A stretch of 64,000 nt of DNA from an uncultured Oscillibacter sp. Lineage in GTDB: Bacteria > Bacillota > Clostridia > Oscillospirales > Oscillospiraceae. The translations under genes and the position numbers were made by a program. Within the stretch, counting starts at the first letter, position 1. Each line of letters begins with the position of its first letter. The stretch spans positions 1 to 64,000 of the forward strand of contig CAJUOD010000002.1 in assembly GCA_910587875.1 (NCBI GenBank), read 5' to 3'. Under the pieces are notes generated by a model that saw only the letters and a list, made by a program, of their open reading frames with translations, was not told the DNA's origin and made no database searches. Positions 14,908 to 24,129 of this stretch are shown here, one piece after another.

Positions 14908-14953
14908 GTGGTCCGAGTGGCGGGATTTGAACCCACGGCCTCATGGTCCCGAA
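14908..14953. repeat. Attachment site copy (tRNA-Pro 3' end), junction of elements A and B
   Basis: 46 bp identical to 29408-29453, covering the encoded CCA, acceptor 3' strand, T arm, variable region and 3' half of the anticodon stem of tRNA-Pro(CGG). Beyond 14953 the sequence diverges, so no full tRNA exists here. It marks the right end of A and the left end of B. Confidence 0.95.
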
Positions 14954-15067
14954 GTCCAGTCTAAAGTTCCGTTGAACTCTTTCGGGTCCGTTTGACGCTC
15001 TTTTCTACGGAACTAGAGGTATATGCGTTCTACCTTCTCCGTTGTTTCCACGCGGATTTTTCCTGTC

Positions 15068-15089
15068 GTGGGTCAAGTTGTGGGTCAAG
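15068..15089. repeat. Integrase arm-type direct repeats, left end of B
   Basis: GTGGGTCAAG occurs twice, at 15068 and 15080, 12 bp apart. The same spacing and core recur at 29313-29332 beside the integrase. Such paired repeats near element ends are typical integrase arm sites. Confidence 0.6.
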
Positions 15090-15327
15090 AGGCGAACGAA
15101 GGACGAACATCACTCAGTGGAAGGCCAAGTCTTGAGGCTTTGTCCCGCTCATAGGTTATCCGAGTAACCTCCTCAATAAATTGCCGCTCCTTTTGGTCAG
15201 CACTGGCCCAGCGGACATCGTATTTCCGACAAAGCCAAAAGAAGATTTCATAGAAACGTTCCGTCTCCGGATCTTTACGGCAGTACCACTCTGCGTCGGT
15301 ATGAGGCCGTTCTATGTTCGATATCAT
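15085..15327 (-). CDS. Hypothetical protein, 80 aa
   Basis: ATG at 15327 follows AGGAGGG. The product (MISNIERPHTDAEWYCRKDP start) is charged, aromatic and probably helical, ending LPLSDVRPSFAS. No family is recognised. It lies at the left edge of element B, and its 3' end overlaps the arm-repeat region. It may be co-transcribed with the 171-aa gene 20 nt upstream. Confidence 0.65.
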   Translation of the reverse strand: MISNIERPHTDAEWYCRKDPETERFYEIFFWLCRKYDVRWASADQKERQFIEEVTRITYERDKASRLGLPLSDVRPSFAS

Positions 15328-15347
15328 GCTAAACCCTCCTTGTAAAT

Positions 15348-15863
15348 TCAGACAAGATAGGTGAAAAATATTCGCTTTGCCGCTTCATCCGCAATCAGGT
15401 ATCTGGGAGCAGAGGATTCAAATGAAGGCAGCTGGACTGCCCCAAAATCTTTTTCGTAGTGACGTGCCAATTCTGTTGTTTTAGCCTCAAGCACTACGTC
15501 CCCAGCTAGACCATGGTCTATGGAAAGTTTGATGCCATATGCGATCATCAGCCGTCCGATACCCCTGTATTCGGGTACCCCGCCGTCGAGGGTTGGGTTG
15601 GAGGCCGGGTGAGCTTCCATATAGACAAGGTGGACAATCAGGGCATTTTCAAGAATTTCATATGCTCCCAAGGCTATCAGTTTTTCATTTACCTTTGCGG
15701 CATATCTTTCAAACCGCTCGTCCTGCAGATACTCACTTGTCCATGACGTTTGCCATATCGGAGGGGAATTTGTATTATCCGCATCCTGCCAGGTCATCCG
15801 TTGAATAGATACGGGAACCGTCTGGTTTGCATTATCGTATACAAAAGGCTTGAATAGCATCAT
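15348..15863 (-). CDS. GNAT-like acetyltransferase or uncharacterised protein, 171 aa
   Basis: Two adjacent ATG codons at 15863 and 15860 follow GAGGTGGG. The protein has a Trp-rich N-terminal region and a central block (LIVHLVYMEAHPASNPTL, then YRGIGRLMIAYGIKLSID) that looks like the R/Q-x-x-G-x-G/A acetyl-CoA loop of GNAT enzymes. ETTELARHYEKDFG follows. Similarity is by pattern only; GNAT is a moderate-confidence call and the substrate is unknown. Confidence 0.6.
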   Translation of the reverse strand: MMLFKPFVYDNANQTVPVSIQRMTWQDADNTNSPPIWQTSWTSEYLQDERFERYAAKVNEKLIALGAYEILENALIVHLVYMEAHPASNPTLDGGVPEYRGIGRLMIAYGIKLSIDHGLAGDVVLEAKTTELARHYEKDFGAVQLPSFESSAPRYLIADEAAKRIFFTYLV

Positions 15864-15959
15864 ACCCACCTCGAATCTTAGTATACCATATTTCCTTCTC
15901 AAGTGGAAGAACAAAAAAGACTCCTTGATGAATTTTCCTATGGGGATATAAACCCAGCA

Positions 15960-15988
15960 AAATTTGCGTCGCTATAAACAAAGAAAAG
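15960..15988. repeat. 29-bp dispersed repeat of element B, copy 1
   Basis: Shares the core CGCTATAAACAAAGA with copies at 25263-25291 and 27662-27690. Function unknown. Confidence 0.65.
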
Positions 15989-16123
15989 GCCGACGAAAAA
16001 AGAGAACTCAGGAAATCCAACTCGTGCCCATAATCCTCTGGACTTTCGCCCGTGATTCTGGTATGGTATATCGCTGGGAGGCGAAGACATGCCGTGCCAG
16101 AGGAACTCCAACAGAATACATCT

Positions 16124-16161
16124 AAAGCGGCTGTTTCTCCATCGTGGGAACAGCCGCTTTT
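16124..16161. terminator. Bidirectional hairpin
   Basis: Arms AAAGCGGCTGTT and AACAGCCGCTTT separated by a 13-nt loop, with T/A-rich edges. Possible terminator, though no gene ends directly at it. Confidence 0.5.
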
Positions 16162-16239
16162 CCATCCTCTGAGATAATTTCAAATTGTACAACTCCATGG
16201 CTCCTCTAAAATGAACCTATCAAAAGAAGGAGGAGCGAT

Positions 16240-16821
16240 ATGGAATACGGATATGTTCGGGTTTCAACCAAAGAGCAGAACGAGGACCGGCAGATGGTCG
16301 CCATGCGGGAATTCGGTATCAAGGACGGCGGCATCGTTCTGGATAAGCAAAGCGGCAAAGACTTTGAGCGCCCCGGGTACCGACGGTTGATACGCAGGCT
16401 GAAAGCCGGAGACACCCTTGTCATCAAGAGCATCGACCGGCTGGGGCGCAACTACGATGAAATTTTGGAACAGTGGCGGCTGCTGACTAAGGAAAAGCTG
16501 GTGGACATCGTAGTGCTTGATATGCCTCTGCTGGACACCCGCCAGGGACGGGACCTCACAGGGGTATTGATTGCCGACATTGTACTCCAGCTGTTGAGCT
16601 ACGTGGCTCAGACAGAACGAGAGTTCAACCGCCAGCGGCAGACCGAGGGAATCGCGGCGGCGAAGGCCAGGGGCGTTCACTTCGGGCGAAAGTTCAAGGA
16701 CCGGGGCGAAAACTACAAGTCTGTCATGGCCGCATGGCGCAGGGGAGAGCTGTCCGGCAGGGCGGCGGCCAGGGAACTAGGCGTAGCCCACGGGACCTTC
16801 CAGCGGTGGTGCAGGGAGTAG
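16240..16821 (+). CDS. Serine recombinase (resolvase/invertase family)
   Basis: 193 aa; ATG at 16240 has GGAGGAG upstream. The N-terminal catalytic domain starts MEYGYVRVSTKEQNEDRQ with Ser9 as nucleophile and continues with KSIDRLGRNYDEI. The long E helix precedes a C-terminal Hin-type HTH (GRAAARELGVAHGTFQRW). It is a small serine recombinase of the resolvase/invertase type that acts on nearby sites. No inverted repeats flanking an invertible segment were found nearby. It may resolve cointegrates or switch cargo genes. A hairpin terminator follows. Confidence 0.92.
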   Translation: MEYGYVRVSTKEQNEDRQMVAMREFGIKDGGIVLDKQSGKDFERPGYRRLIRRLKAGDTLVIKSIDRLGRNYDEILEQWRLLTKEKLVDIVVLDMPLLDTRQGRDLTGVLIADIVLQLLSYVAQTEREFNRQRQTEGIAAAKARGVHFGRKFKDRGENYKSVMAAWRRGELSGRAAARELGVAHGTFQRWCRE

Positions 16822-17123
16822 TGTTTGGTCTATAAAGCGTGGGTTGCGGTCCATGCAGAAAGAGCCATGGTGTTGAGCAAGGTGACGCCGTTTTTAAGGA
16901 CGGCGCGCCTTGCTCTTGTCTATTATGACAGAAAAATTTTAGCATATTCGTCAAAATAAAGCAATAGGGAAAATGGCTTACAACCCACACGTTGTAGTCC
17001 ACTCAGTCAAGGCCAGAATGCCATGTAAAATACATATTTTTGTTTGAGGGTGATATTCAAAACGATTTAGAGAATACAGGCATAGATACCTTGAACCAAT
17101 TTTTGATCTTGGAGGAGAGGAAA
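16822..17123. other. Intergenic region before the surface-protein cargo
   Basis: Contains the resolvase terminator (16875-16915), then AT-rich DNA in which the promoter of the RCC1-SLH gene should lie. A frame opens at 17040 but has no RBS; translation more likely starts at 17124. Confidence 0.5.
16875..16915 (+). terminator. Terminator after resolvase
   Basis: Nested arms GAGCAAGG/CCTTGCTC and CGCCGT/ACGGCG form an interrupted long stem, followed by TTGTCTATT. Confidence 0.7.
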
Positions 17124-18752
17124 ATGAAAAAGCAAGCTCTGAGTGTAATGATATCTATAGCAATTGTTTTCCCTTTTTTATCAACGCAAGCGGAAGCCTA
17201 CCATACAGGCAGAGCGGAAGAGTATCCGGCTATCAGTGCAGGGGATTATAGTTCCTTGGCAATTAAAGAGGATAATTCTCTTTGGGCCTGGGGCAGTTCC
17301 GTCAAACAGTCGGATCTTGCGTCCAGCAGCACGCCGAGTAAAATCATGGACCATGTGTTGTCCGTCAGCGCAGGAGCGCACCACACCCTGATCGTCAAGG
17401 CAGATGGTACGCTCTGGGCCATGGGCGGCTTTAATACGGACGGACTTCTTGGGGACGGGACCACGGAGCCCCGTTATACTCCGGTAAAGGTCATGGACCA
17501 TGTGGCGGCGGCCAGCGCAGGGCAATATAACAGCTTTGCGATTAAGACGGATGGAACTCTTTGGGCCTGGGGGCGGAATTATGTATATGCGCTGGGTGAT
17601 GGCACGGAAATAGATCGTCATTCTCCAGTCAAAGTACTTGATAATGTGAAAGCGGTCAGTTCTTCGGGCAGCGATACGATGGCGGTCAAGACCGATGGTA
17701 CCCTTTGGGCGTGGGGAGATCAATTTTACCAGAACGATGGGAAAGGCGGTGCCCTCCATATTCCGACTAAAATCATGGATAATGTAAAAGATGTAAGTAT
17801 AGGTTCAGCCGTGAGCGTGGTACTCAAAGAGGATGGTAGCGTTTGGACCTTTAGCGGCATGCCGAAGCCAGGACCGAATACGCCTAACAGCTGGGATATG
17901 GCTGTCCCAATCAAAGTGCTGGACAATGTAATCGATATCAGCTCAGGATATAAGCATGCGCTGGCGCTTAAAGAAGATGGAACCCTTTGGTCCTGGTCAA
18001 CGTGGGGAAAAGACAATAAGCGCGGTCAGTTAGGAACCGGAACTACCGAGGGCACGGATGTTCCTACCAAGATTTTAGAAAATGTGACGTCGGTTTCCGC
18101 TGGCGGCGACCACAGTCTGGCGATCAAGAAAGACGGGAGCCTTTGGTCCTGGGGATACAACCATCTGGGACAGGTTGGAGACGGGACGCACGAGAATTGT
18201 TTGACTCCTGTCAAAGTCATGGACGGGGTTCGCATCCGGCCCGATACGGCCAACACACCCTCTGTCCCGACGAATAAGGGAAATTTTTCCGACGTCTCCC
18301 CTGACGCCTATTATGCCAATGCCGTAAAGTGGGCGGTGGAGAAAAAGATCACAACAGGAAAGACTGCTACAACCTTCGCCCCCAACGATACCTGTACGGT
18401 CTCTCAAATCCTCACCTTCCTTTGGCGGGATAACGGACGGCCGGGCGAAAACGGCACGGAACGGGAATCTGTCGCAGCCTGGGCCGACAATTTGGGGCTT
18501 GATGGCAATGATCTCAATAGGCCCTGCACCCGATCAGCGGCAACGATGTATATATGGAAGGTGTCTGGGAGTCCTGCGCCCAAGGCTCCATCCTCTTTCC
18601 AGGATATTCCTGCCGGTGCGGATTACGCCGATGCTGTGGCTTGGGCGGTAGAAAGAGAACTTACCGGTGGCACGTCATCCGCCACCTTCAGCCCTGACGC
18701 AATCTGCACGCGCGGACAAATTATGACGTTCCTGTATCGTGCTATGGCATGA
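17124..18752 (+). CDS. Secreted RCC1-repeat protein with C-terminal SLH domains
   Basis: ATG at 17124 follows GGAGGAGAGG; 542 aa. Signal peptide at residues 1-25 (MKKQALSVMISIAIVFPFL, cut after AEA). Residues 30-380 hold about seven RCC1-type beta-propeller repeats (pattern VSAGxxHSLAIKxDGTLWxWG). Three SLH domains follow: FSDVSPDAYYANAVKWAVEK, a weaker second one, and FQDIPAGADYADAVAWAVER. SLH domains bind pyruvylated wall polymers, so the propeller is displayed on the surface, likely for binding. It heads a run of seven exported or membrane proteins. The SLH module is closely matched by that of 22963-24129. Confidence 0.9.
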   Translation: MKKQALSVMISIAIVFPFLSTQAEAYHTGRAEEYPAISAGDYSSLAIKEDNSLWAWGSSVKQSDLASSSTPSKIMDHVLSVSAGAHHTLIVKADGTLWAMGGFNTDGLLGDGTTEPRYTPVKVMDHVAAASAGQYNSFAIKTDGTLWAWGRNYVYALGDGTEIDRHSPVKVLDNVKAVSSSGSDTMAVKTDGTLWAWGDQFYQNDGKGGALHIPTKIMDNVKDVSIGSAVSVVLKEDGSVWTFSGMPKPGPNTPNSWDMAVPIKVLDNVIDISSGYKHALALKEDGTLWSWSTWGKDNKRGQLGTGTTEGTDVPTKILENVTSVSAGGDHSLAIKKDGSLWSWGYNHLGQVGDGTHENCLTPVKVMDGVRIRPDTANTPSVPTNKGNFSDVSPDAYYANAVKWAVEKKITTGKTATTFAPNDTCTVSQILTFLWRDNGRPGENGTERESVAAWADNLGLDGNDLNRPCTRSAATMYIWKVSGSPAPKAPSSFQDIPAGADYADAVAWAVERELTGGTSSATFSPDAICTRGQIMTFLYRAMA

Positions 18753-18773
18753 TCAGGTACGAGGAGAATGTAT

Positions 18774-19835
18774 ATGGCACGGATACGTTTTTACGTTTTG
18801 CTTCTTGCTTTACTAGTTTCGCTGACGGCCTGCGGGGAAAAGCCCGCGACAAACGCGGAAGATATTAGCGCTGCCCCCAAAGAGGAATTCACACCGGAAA
18901 CTGCTCCGGAAACCATACCGGAAGCCGCCCCTGCATACCCCTCGGAGAAACCTGCCTGCAACCTAACCGGCCAGTGGAAGCAGATTAACGTTGAGGATGG
19001 AGACGAATACTACGGGGCCGTCCTGGATGACGAAAAAATTGAGCTCTATTGGATTTGCGACAATGGCGGAACTTACTACTTATATTGGGCTGGGTCGTAT
19101 GTCACCCCGGAGATCATAGGGGAATCGTATACCTGGACCTCTCAAGTTGGCAGCCGCAGAACAGACATAGAGGCGATCGCTGCTTCCGATGGGGTCAAAG
19201 TATTCACATATGATGATTCAAGCGACCAGATCAGCTGTTCCGTCACGCATAAAGGAGTAGAAAGCACCATCACTTTGGAGCGAGGAGAATGGGCGCCGGG
19301 GTTACAAATCAGCAACGTTCCTGATGCGCTGAAGAGTGGCTTCGATCCGGCAACAAACCAGGTCCTTACATACGATGGAATTGTCTTTTCCTATCCGGCG
19401 TATTTTACCCACCGCATTGAAAATTCCTCCGATACTCCAAGCCTGGTGAGTTTCAACCAGCCGGAACACCCCGATTATCATGCCTATCTCGAGTTGGACT
19501 CCCTGGGCTTCGCAGGGAGCTTAACGGAAGCAGCGTTTATGGAAAGAACACCTGGAGTCATTGATTCGCTAATAGAAGACGGAGGAGATAATATCTTTGA
19601 CGCGGTGGTGAAGGAAACTACCGTTGCAGGACGTCCAGCCTTCATTTTTCATTATAAAGGCTACAATCTTGGCGAAGGAGAAGTCCTTACAACGGTACAC
19701 GAAGCCTTTATCTATAATCCACAGGCCGCAGACATTACATGGATTCAAGCTGCCCATGGAAATGGGGATATGTCCGGCTATGATTATTCGGGAGACTTCT
19801 TAAAAATGCTAGAAATGGCTCAGCCGATATCCTGA
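18774..19835 (+). CDS. Surface lipoprotein, 353 aa
   Basis: ATG at 18774 is 8 nt after GAGGAG; the ATG at 18768 is too close to it. The lipobox LTAC near residue 21 predicts lipidation. A Pro/Glu/Ala linker follows (about 25-60), then a beta-rich domain resembling a lipocalin-like fold (NLTGQWKQINVEDGDEYYG), and a second domain of PsbP or DUF-like type (ISYPAYFTHRI-like, AGRPAFIFHYKGY). No catalytic motif is seen. It follows the RCC1-SLH gene by 21 nt and is probably co-transcribed. Confidence 0.8.
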   Translation: MARIRFYVLLLALLVSLTACGEKPATNAEDISAAPKEEFTPETAPETIPEAAPAYPSEKPACNLTGQWKQINVEDGDEYYGAVLDDEKIELYWICDNGGTYYLYWAGSYVTPEIIGESYTWTSQVGSRRTDIEAIAASDGVKVFTYDDSSDQISCSVTHKGVESTITLERGEWAPGLQISNVPDALKSGFDPATNQVLTYDGIVFSYPAYFTHRIENSSDTPSLVSFNQPEHPDYHAYLELDSLGFAGSLTEAAFMERTPGVIDSLIEDGGDNIFDAVVKETTVAGRPAFIFHYKGYNLGEGEVLTTVHEAFIYNPQAADITWIQAAHGNGDMSGYDYSGDFLKMLEMAQPIS

Positions 19836-19866
19836 TCGTCAAATAAAAAATCGAGGGGAACTTGAC

Positions 19867-20943
19867 ATGAAACGAATTTTCCTTTTGGTGCTGTCCCTTG
19901 TGCTTTTGCTGGGTGCTTGCGGACAAAAAAGCCCAACTTGGCAGGAACAATATGATCTAGGTATCCGTTACTTATCGGAAGGAAACTACGAGGAAGCAAT
20001 CATCGCCTTCACGGCGGCGATTGAAATTGACCCCAAACAGGCTCCCGCCTTTGTAGGCCGGGGCGACGCCTACGTCGGCTCCGGCGAGGCGGAAGAAATT
20101 CTGGAGGCGGCGCTGGCGGACTATGAGGCGGCCTTGGCGTTGGATGAAGCGGATGCCGCCGCGTGGCTGGGCAAAGCGGATATATTGATTCGTCAGGGAA
20201 AGTACGACGAGGCGGCAGAAGCTCTGGAAGAAGGCCTCGAAAAGTCCGGAAGTGACCAAACAATTGCGGACAAGCTGGCGGAAATCAGAGAAGGTAAAAT
20301 CACGGATTCCTCTGGGCACGTTCGCCGGAAGGATGGCTATGACAGCAGCGGAACATTGGTTTGGTATCACGTCTATGAATATAACGAGGAGGGGAAGCGA
20401 AGTTCCATTACCTCTTATAACGCGCAAGGAGTCCAGACTGGACACATGGAGTATATCCGCGATGAGGAGGGAAGGATGTTAAATCCAGAGACCTATAATG
20501 CGGAAACAGGTGAATTGAATGGCTATGGAGAACTGGAATATAACAAAGAGGGGCAGAATGTCAAATACTCGTACTATACGCGGGAAGGAATCCTGGCGTG
20601 GTATGAGACGCGCGAATATGGCAGCAACGGTAAACTTGTTCGCTCAGAACGCTATAACGCGATAGAAAATCGGATAGATGACTATACGGAATATGACGAC
20701 CAAGGAAACCGCACAAAATGTACCTTTTTTACTTCTGATGGAAATATAGGTGGATATCATAACTATGAACATGACAGCGCTGGACACGAGATCAAAGACA
20801 GCCAGTATGACGCAAACGGAAAATTGATAGCGTATCACGTCTACTTATATGATGAGAACGGCGAATTCATTGGTAGCGAAACCTATGATGGCGACGGCAG
20901 CCTTCAGTATTCTACCGGAATAGAACGGGAGGGCAGTACATGA
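19867..20943 (+). CDS. TPR lipoprotein with RHS/MORN-like repeats
   Basis: 358 aa. Lipobox LLGAC near residue 18. Residues 25-140 form about three tetratricopeptide repeats (YLSEGNYEEAIIAFTAAIEI, then IRQGKYDEAAEALEEGL). The C-terminal part has repeated YD-type units such as VWYHVYEYNEEGKRSS, AWYETREYGSNGK and AYHVYLYDENGEFIGS, each 25-30 residues. Together these suggest a surface scaffold for protein binding. Its stop overlaps the following small gene (ATGA). Confidence 0.85.
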   Translation: MKRIFLLVLSLVLLLGACGQKSPTWQEQYDLGIRYLSEGNYEEAIIAFTAAIEIDPKQAPAFVGRGDAYVGSGEAEEILEAALADYEAALALDEADAAAWLGKADILIRQGKYDEAAEALEEGLEKSGSDQTIADKLAEIREGKITDSSGHVRRKDGYDSSGTLVWYHVYEYNEEGKRSSITSYNAQGVQTGHMEYIRDEEGRMLNPETYNAETGELNGYGELEYNKEGQNVKYSYYTREGILAWYETREYGSNGKLVRSERYNAIENRIDDYTEYDDQGNRTKCTFFTSDGNIGGYHNYEHDSAGHEIKDSQYDANGKLIAYHVYLYDENGEFIGSETYDGDGSLQYSTGIEREGST

Positions 20944-21095
20944 CAACCGGGCCACGTATATTCTACAGCGGCCTGGCCCTGTTGGGCCTGACAGCGATGA
21001 CTGCCATCCTCTTCCTTGTGAAAAGGTCGAGGTACATACCAGAAAACACCGTTTGTGAAAGCGCGGAGAGCCTGCCCCATACACAGAAAAATTGA
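20940..21095 (+). CDS. Small single-pass membrane protein, 51 aa
   Basis: The ATG at 20940 overlaps the lipoprotein stop (ATGA), implying coupled translation. One transmembrane helix (YSGLALLGLTAMTAILFLV) is followed by a basic KRSRY anchor and a short polar tail. No family is recognised. It may be a helper of the neighbouring surface proteins. Confidence 0.6.
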   Translation: MTTGPRIFYSGLALLGLTAMTAILFLVKRSRYIPENTVCESAESLPHTQKN

Positions 21096-21133
21096 TTTAT
21101 GAGGAAATCAATTTTTTATGGAGGAGTAAACTT

Positions 21134-22930
21134 ATGAAACAGAAAGTTCTATCACTGCTGCTCACGGCGGCTTGCTGCCTGAGCTTGACAGCGCCGGTAT
21201 TGGCGACAGACTGGAAGGAGGGCTTGCCCGAGGATCTTGCCAATCTCATCGGAGAAATTACCCGGGGAGAGGACGGATGGTCGATCAGCATCAACCCCGG
21301 TGTTCCGTACATCCCGAATTCATCCTGGCATGCGCCGGAGGAGCCTTCCACGGCTCCCACAGAGCCGGTGAAGACGGATACGAAGCAGAGCAACTTCAAA
21401 AAGGTAAATACCTACCGTACCGGGATGTTTTCCGATGTGTCCGAACAGGATTGGTTTGCCAAAAATGTGAAGGCCGTCTATGAATATGGCCTGATGAACG
21501 GAAACGGAGACAAATTTAACCCCAGGAACAATATCACCCTGGCTCAGGCCCTGGCGATTGCCTGCCGTCTGCACAGCATCGCGCAGACAGGTGAGGCCAG
21601 CTTCAAACAGGGCAGTCCCTGGTATCAGGCTTACCTGGATTACGCTCGGGAAAATGGTATTTCCGGCGTGGAGAATGTTCAGGATTACAATGTTCCCGCG
21701 ACACGCCGGGACGTGGCAAAGCTGCTGGCCGGGGCTATGCCGGATGCGCTGACGCCGAAAAACAACATCGGCAGCAAGGCTATTCCCGACGTTCCCGAGG
21801 GAGCCGACGGCTATGCGGAAATCCAGCTTCTCTACCAATCCGGCGTAGCGGGCGGCGACAGCACGAATCACGCCTTCCAGCCAGATGAGGCCATCAGCCG
21901 GGCGGAGGTCGCCGCCATGACGGCCCGGATGGTTGACCCGTCTCTGCGCCTGGAGCTGAGTATCCCGGACCCTGGCTCTTCGGGCAAACCCAGCGGTTCT
22001 TCCGCCACCGCCAATCAGACGGCAGACCCGCTCTTCAAAGGAAAAACCACTGGTGGTACGCTCCCTGCTTTCGATGACAAGGCGACTCAAGAAAAGGCCC
22101 TGGCCCTGCTGGACCGGTATGACCCGGATGGCGCGTTTATCCTCCGCAAGGCGGGTGGGAATTTCATGAGGTGGTTTTCCCTAGGAGGCCGGACGCTCCT
22201 GAAGGGCATTGGCACAGCCGTCCATGAAGAGTATCACTCCATGGCCTTTTATACATCGACCTCCATGCTGGGCATGGGACAGCGTGGGGATGTGTACTAT
22301 GCAGGAAATGGGGTCTTGCTTCCCGTGACCCAGACAAAGGTATACAGCACGAAGGAAATGATCCCCTACATTCCGGCGGATTTGCAGGATACCTCGCGCT
22401 TTGACACATATGTGAATACCGAAGAGAGCAATATGTCGTCTGTTGTGGAGGGAATCTATGGCCTGATGAATGAGTTTACCGCCTATAGCTGCGGGCTGAA
22501 CAACGCGGTGGCTTTGTACGATTTTTACAAGGCAAACGCGAAAAGTGTAGATGATTGGTTCCAGTATATAAACGACGGTGCGAATGACCGCCTGGCCTAT
22601 GCGGAGTTCCGGTATTATATCCTGACGTATATGCTCTACGCGGAAGACAAGCACCCGGATGTATACCAGGGGATCATGAACAACCAGGAATTCAAGGATG
22701 CGTTCAACCGAGTGGAGAACTGGTTCGCGGGAAATATACAGCGCTACGAGAATACCCTTTCGGAGATCAAGCAGATGCTTGAGAACACGGGACACCGTGT
22801 GCAGATCGCAGGCGGATGGTTCCAGGTAGACGGAAGGGGAACTAGCATCTTTGACGGCGACTATCAGAAGCTGATGAAGGCCATGAGCGCGGAGAAGTAT
22901 CAAACGGAATTGGCGGCCTTGAAGGGATAA
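21134..22930 (+). CDS. SLH-domain protein with HExxH zinc-peptidase-like domain
   Basis: ATG at 21134 follows GGAGGAG; 598 aa. Signal peptide about 1-25. SLH domains span roughly 95-270 (MFSDVSEQDWFAKNVKAVYE first, then two more). A Ser/Gly linker (280-300) leads to a C-terminal domain with HEEYH at about 364-368 and MNEFTAY near 445-451. This is the HExxH plus downstream Glu arrangement of gluzincins. The enzyme would be held at the S-layer with its catalytic domain outward. The peptidase call rests on the motif only; I do not recognise the family. Confidence 0.8.
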   Translation: MKQKVLSLLLTAACCLSLTAPVLATDWKEGLPEDLANLIGEITRGEDGWSISINPGVPYIPNSSWHAPEEPSTAPTEPVKTDTKQSNFKKVNTYRTGMFSDVSEQDWFAKNVKAVYEYGLMNGNGDKFNPRNNITLAQALAIACRLHSIAQTGEASFKQGSPWYQAYLDYARENGISGVENVQDYNVPATRRDVAKLLAGAMPDALTPKNNIGSKAIPDVPEGADGYAEIQLLYQSGVAGGDSTNHAFQPDEAISRAEVAAMTARMVDPSLRLELSIPDPGSSGKPSGSSATANQTADPLFKGKTTGGTLPAFDDKATQEKALALLDRYDPDGAFILRKAGGNFMRWFSLGGRTLLKGIGTAVHEEYHSMAFYTSTSMLGMGQRGDVYYAGNGVLLPVTQTKVYSTKEMIPYIPADLQDTSRFDTYVNTEESNMSSVVEGIYGLMNEFTAYSCGLNNAVALYDFYKANAKSVDDWFQYINDGANDRLAYAEFRYYILTYMLYAEDKHPDVYQGIMNNQEFKDAFNRVENWFAGNIQRYENTLSEIKQMLENTGHRVQIAGGWFQVDGRGTSIFDGDYQKLMKAMSAEKYQTELAALKG

Positions 22931-22962
22931 TGTGGAAATTTAGTGTGAGGAGGAATAGAAAA

Positions 22963-24129
22963 ATGAGAAAAAGGCTTTTGCCGGTTTTGTTGGCATGGTG
23001 CATGGTGCTGACAACCATATGTACGGAAGTTTTTGCAAAGGGACCGTACACAGATGCCGCAGCGTCTGCACCCTCGTATGCCGCAGAAAAGGACAATTCT
23101 TCGTTGGAAGGCGTTTCCGTTTATTTTGCAACGAACCGTGGATTGCGTTTGACCAGCAAGAGTGATAAAAATCCCCTGCAATCTTCTAATACAGATCGTG
23201 AATGTTCGATTCAGGGTTATTATACAGATTTGATGCCGTGTACGATTACATTCAGTGATGCGGTTGTTGAAAAAAGAGAGGTACTAGTGAGGGACATACA
23301 CGATGAATTTGAACCATTCGAAAAACAGAGTATAACGTTTATCGTTCTCCAACCGGGCAGTAAGGTTATCGTTCCACCAAACCCAAATAATAAGGACCCA
23401 AAGTATTCCGAAGCTATCTGCGATGGAGGAGCTGTTTGTCTTGAAAATGGAGTTTATGAACTCGAGTGGTCTGGAGGAATTGTTGGATTCTCCAGCCAAA
23501 CGGCGGAGGAATTTACGGACTCCGGGGCTTCTATAACGTTCTTCGAGACGGACCAATTTGATACGGAACTCTGTTTTGTTGTGTTGGAATCTCAAAGCGC
23601 TGTGCCCAGTTCTACTGGATTTACTGACGTGAAAGCCACTGACTTTTTCGCGAAACCGGTCAAATGGGCACTGGAGCACCAAATCACCGGGGGCACAAGC
23701 AAGACCCAATTTTCGCCGCAGCAGCCCTGCTCGGTCAGTCAAATCCTGACGTTCCTGTATCGCGCCAGCGGTTCGCCGGAAGCAAAAATCAACAACCCCT
23801 TCTCCGACGTCTCTCCCAGTAATTATTACTATTTTGCCGCATTATGGGCGTATGAAAACGGCCTAGTTTCGGGAAACAAGCTGAACGGTGAAACTCCTTG
23901 TACGAGGGCAATGGCGATTAGCTACCTCTGGAAACTGGCTGGCAGTCCTACCCAATTGACTTCGAAATACCATTTTTCAGATGTACCGGATTCCGCAAGC
24001 TATGCCAAAGCGGTAGCGTGGGCAGTGGATGAGGGCATCACCAGCGGCACTACGAAAACTACGTTCTCTCCGGACACGGTGTGTAATCGGGGCCAGATCA
24101 TAACCTTCTTATACCGCGCGATGGCGTGA
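22963..24129 (+). CDS. SLH-domain surface protein, 388 aa
   Basis: ATG at 22963 follows GAGGAGGAAT, so I prefer it to 22930. Signal peptide at 1-27. Residues 30-215 are an unrecognised beta-rich domain. Three SLH domains end the protein: FTDVKATDFFAKPVKWALEH, FSDVSPSNYYYFAALWAYE and FSDVPDSASYAKAVAWAVDE, finishing QIITFLYRAMA. The last words match the C-terminus of the RCC1-SLH protein (QIMTFLYRAMA), so the two anchors are paralogous. It probably displays the N-terminal domain on the cell wall. Confidence 0.85.
   Translation: MRKRLLPVLLAWCMVLTTICTEVFAKGPYTDAAASAPSYAAEKDNSSLEGVSVYFATNRGLRLTSKSDKNPLQSSNTDRECSIQGYYTDLMPCTITFSDAVVEKREVLVRDIHDEFEPFEKQSITFIVLQPGSKVIVPPNPNNKDPKYSEAICDGGAVCLENGVYELEWSGGIVGFSSQTAEEFTDSGASITFFETDQFDTELCFVVLESQSAVPSSTGFTDVKATDFFAKPVKWALEHQITGGTSKTQFSPQQPCSVSQILTFLYRASGSPEAKINNPFSDVSPSNYYYFAALWAYENGLVSGNKLNGETPCTRAMAISYLWKLAGSPTQLTSKYHFSDVPDSASYAKAVAWAVDEGITSGTTKTTFSPDTVCNRGQIITFLYRAMA

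Larger units (their letters stand above)
1..14953. mobile_element. Integrative element A, right part (plasmid-like replication/partition module)
   Basis: The right boundary is the 46-bp tRNA-Pro 3'-end copy at 14908-14953, just after integrase 13633-14829. Inside are ParAB, DnaB helicase, a Rep-like protein, XRE regulators, an xis and two tyrosine recombinases. This set is typical of integrative conjugative or plasmid-like elements of Clostridia. No relaxase, VirD4/VirB4 or phage structural gene is in view, so conjugative and phage-plasmid natures cannot be told apart here. The left end lies outside the window. Confidence 0.8.
15864..16239. other. Intergenic region with repeat copy and hairpin
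   Basis: No gene seen. It contains the first copy of the 29-bp element-B repeat (15960-15988) and a strong inverted repeat at 16124-16161. The resolvase RBS (GGAGGAG) ends the region. Confidence 0.5.

Noticed and set aside
14908..14984. Second tRNA-Pro gene at the A/B junction
   Set aside because: Only the 3' 46 bp match. The 5' half of the tRNA (D arm, anticodon loop, acceptor 5' strand) is missing.
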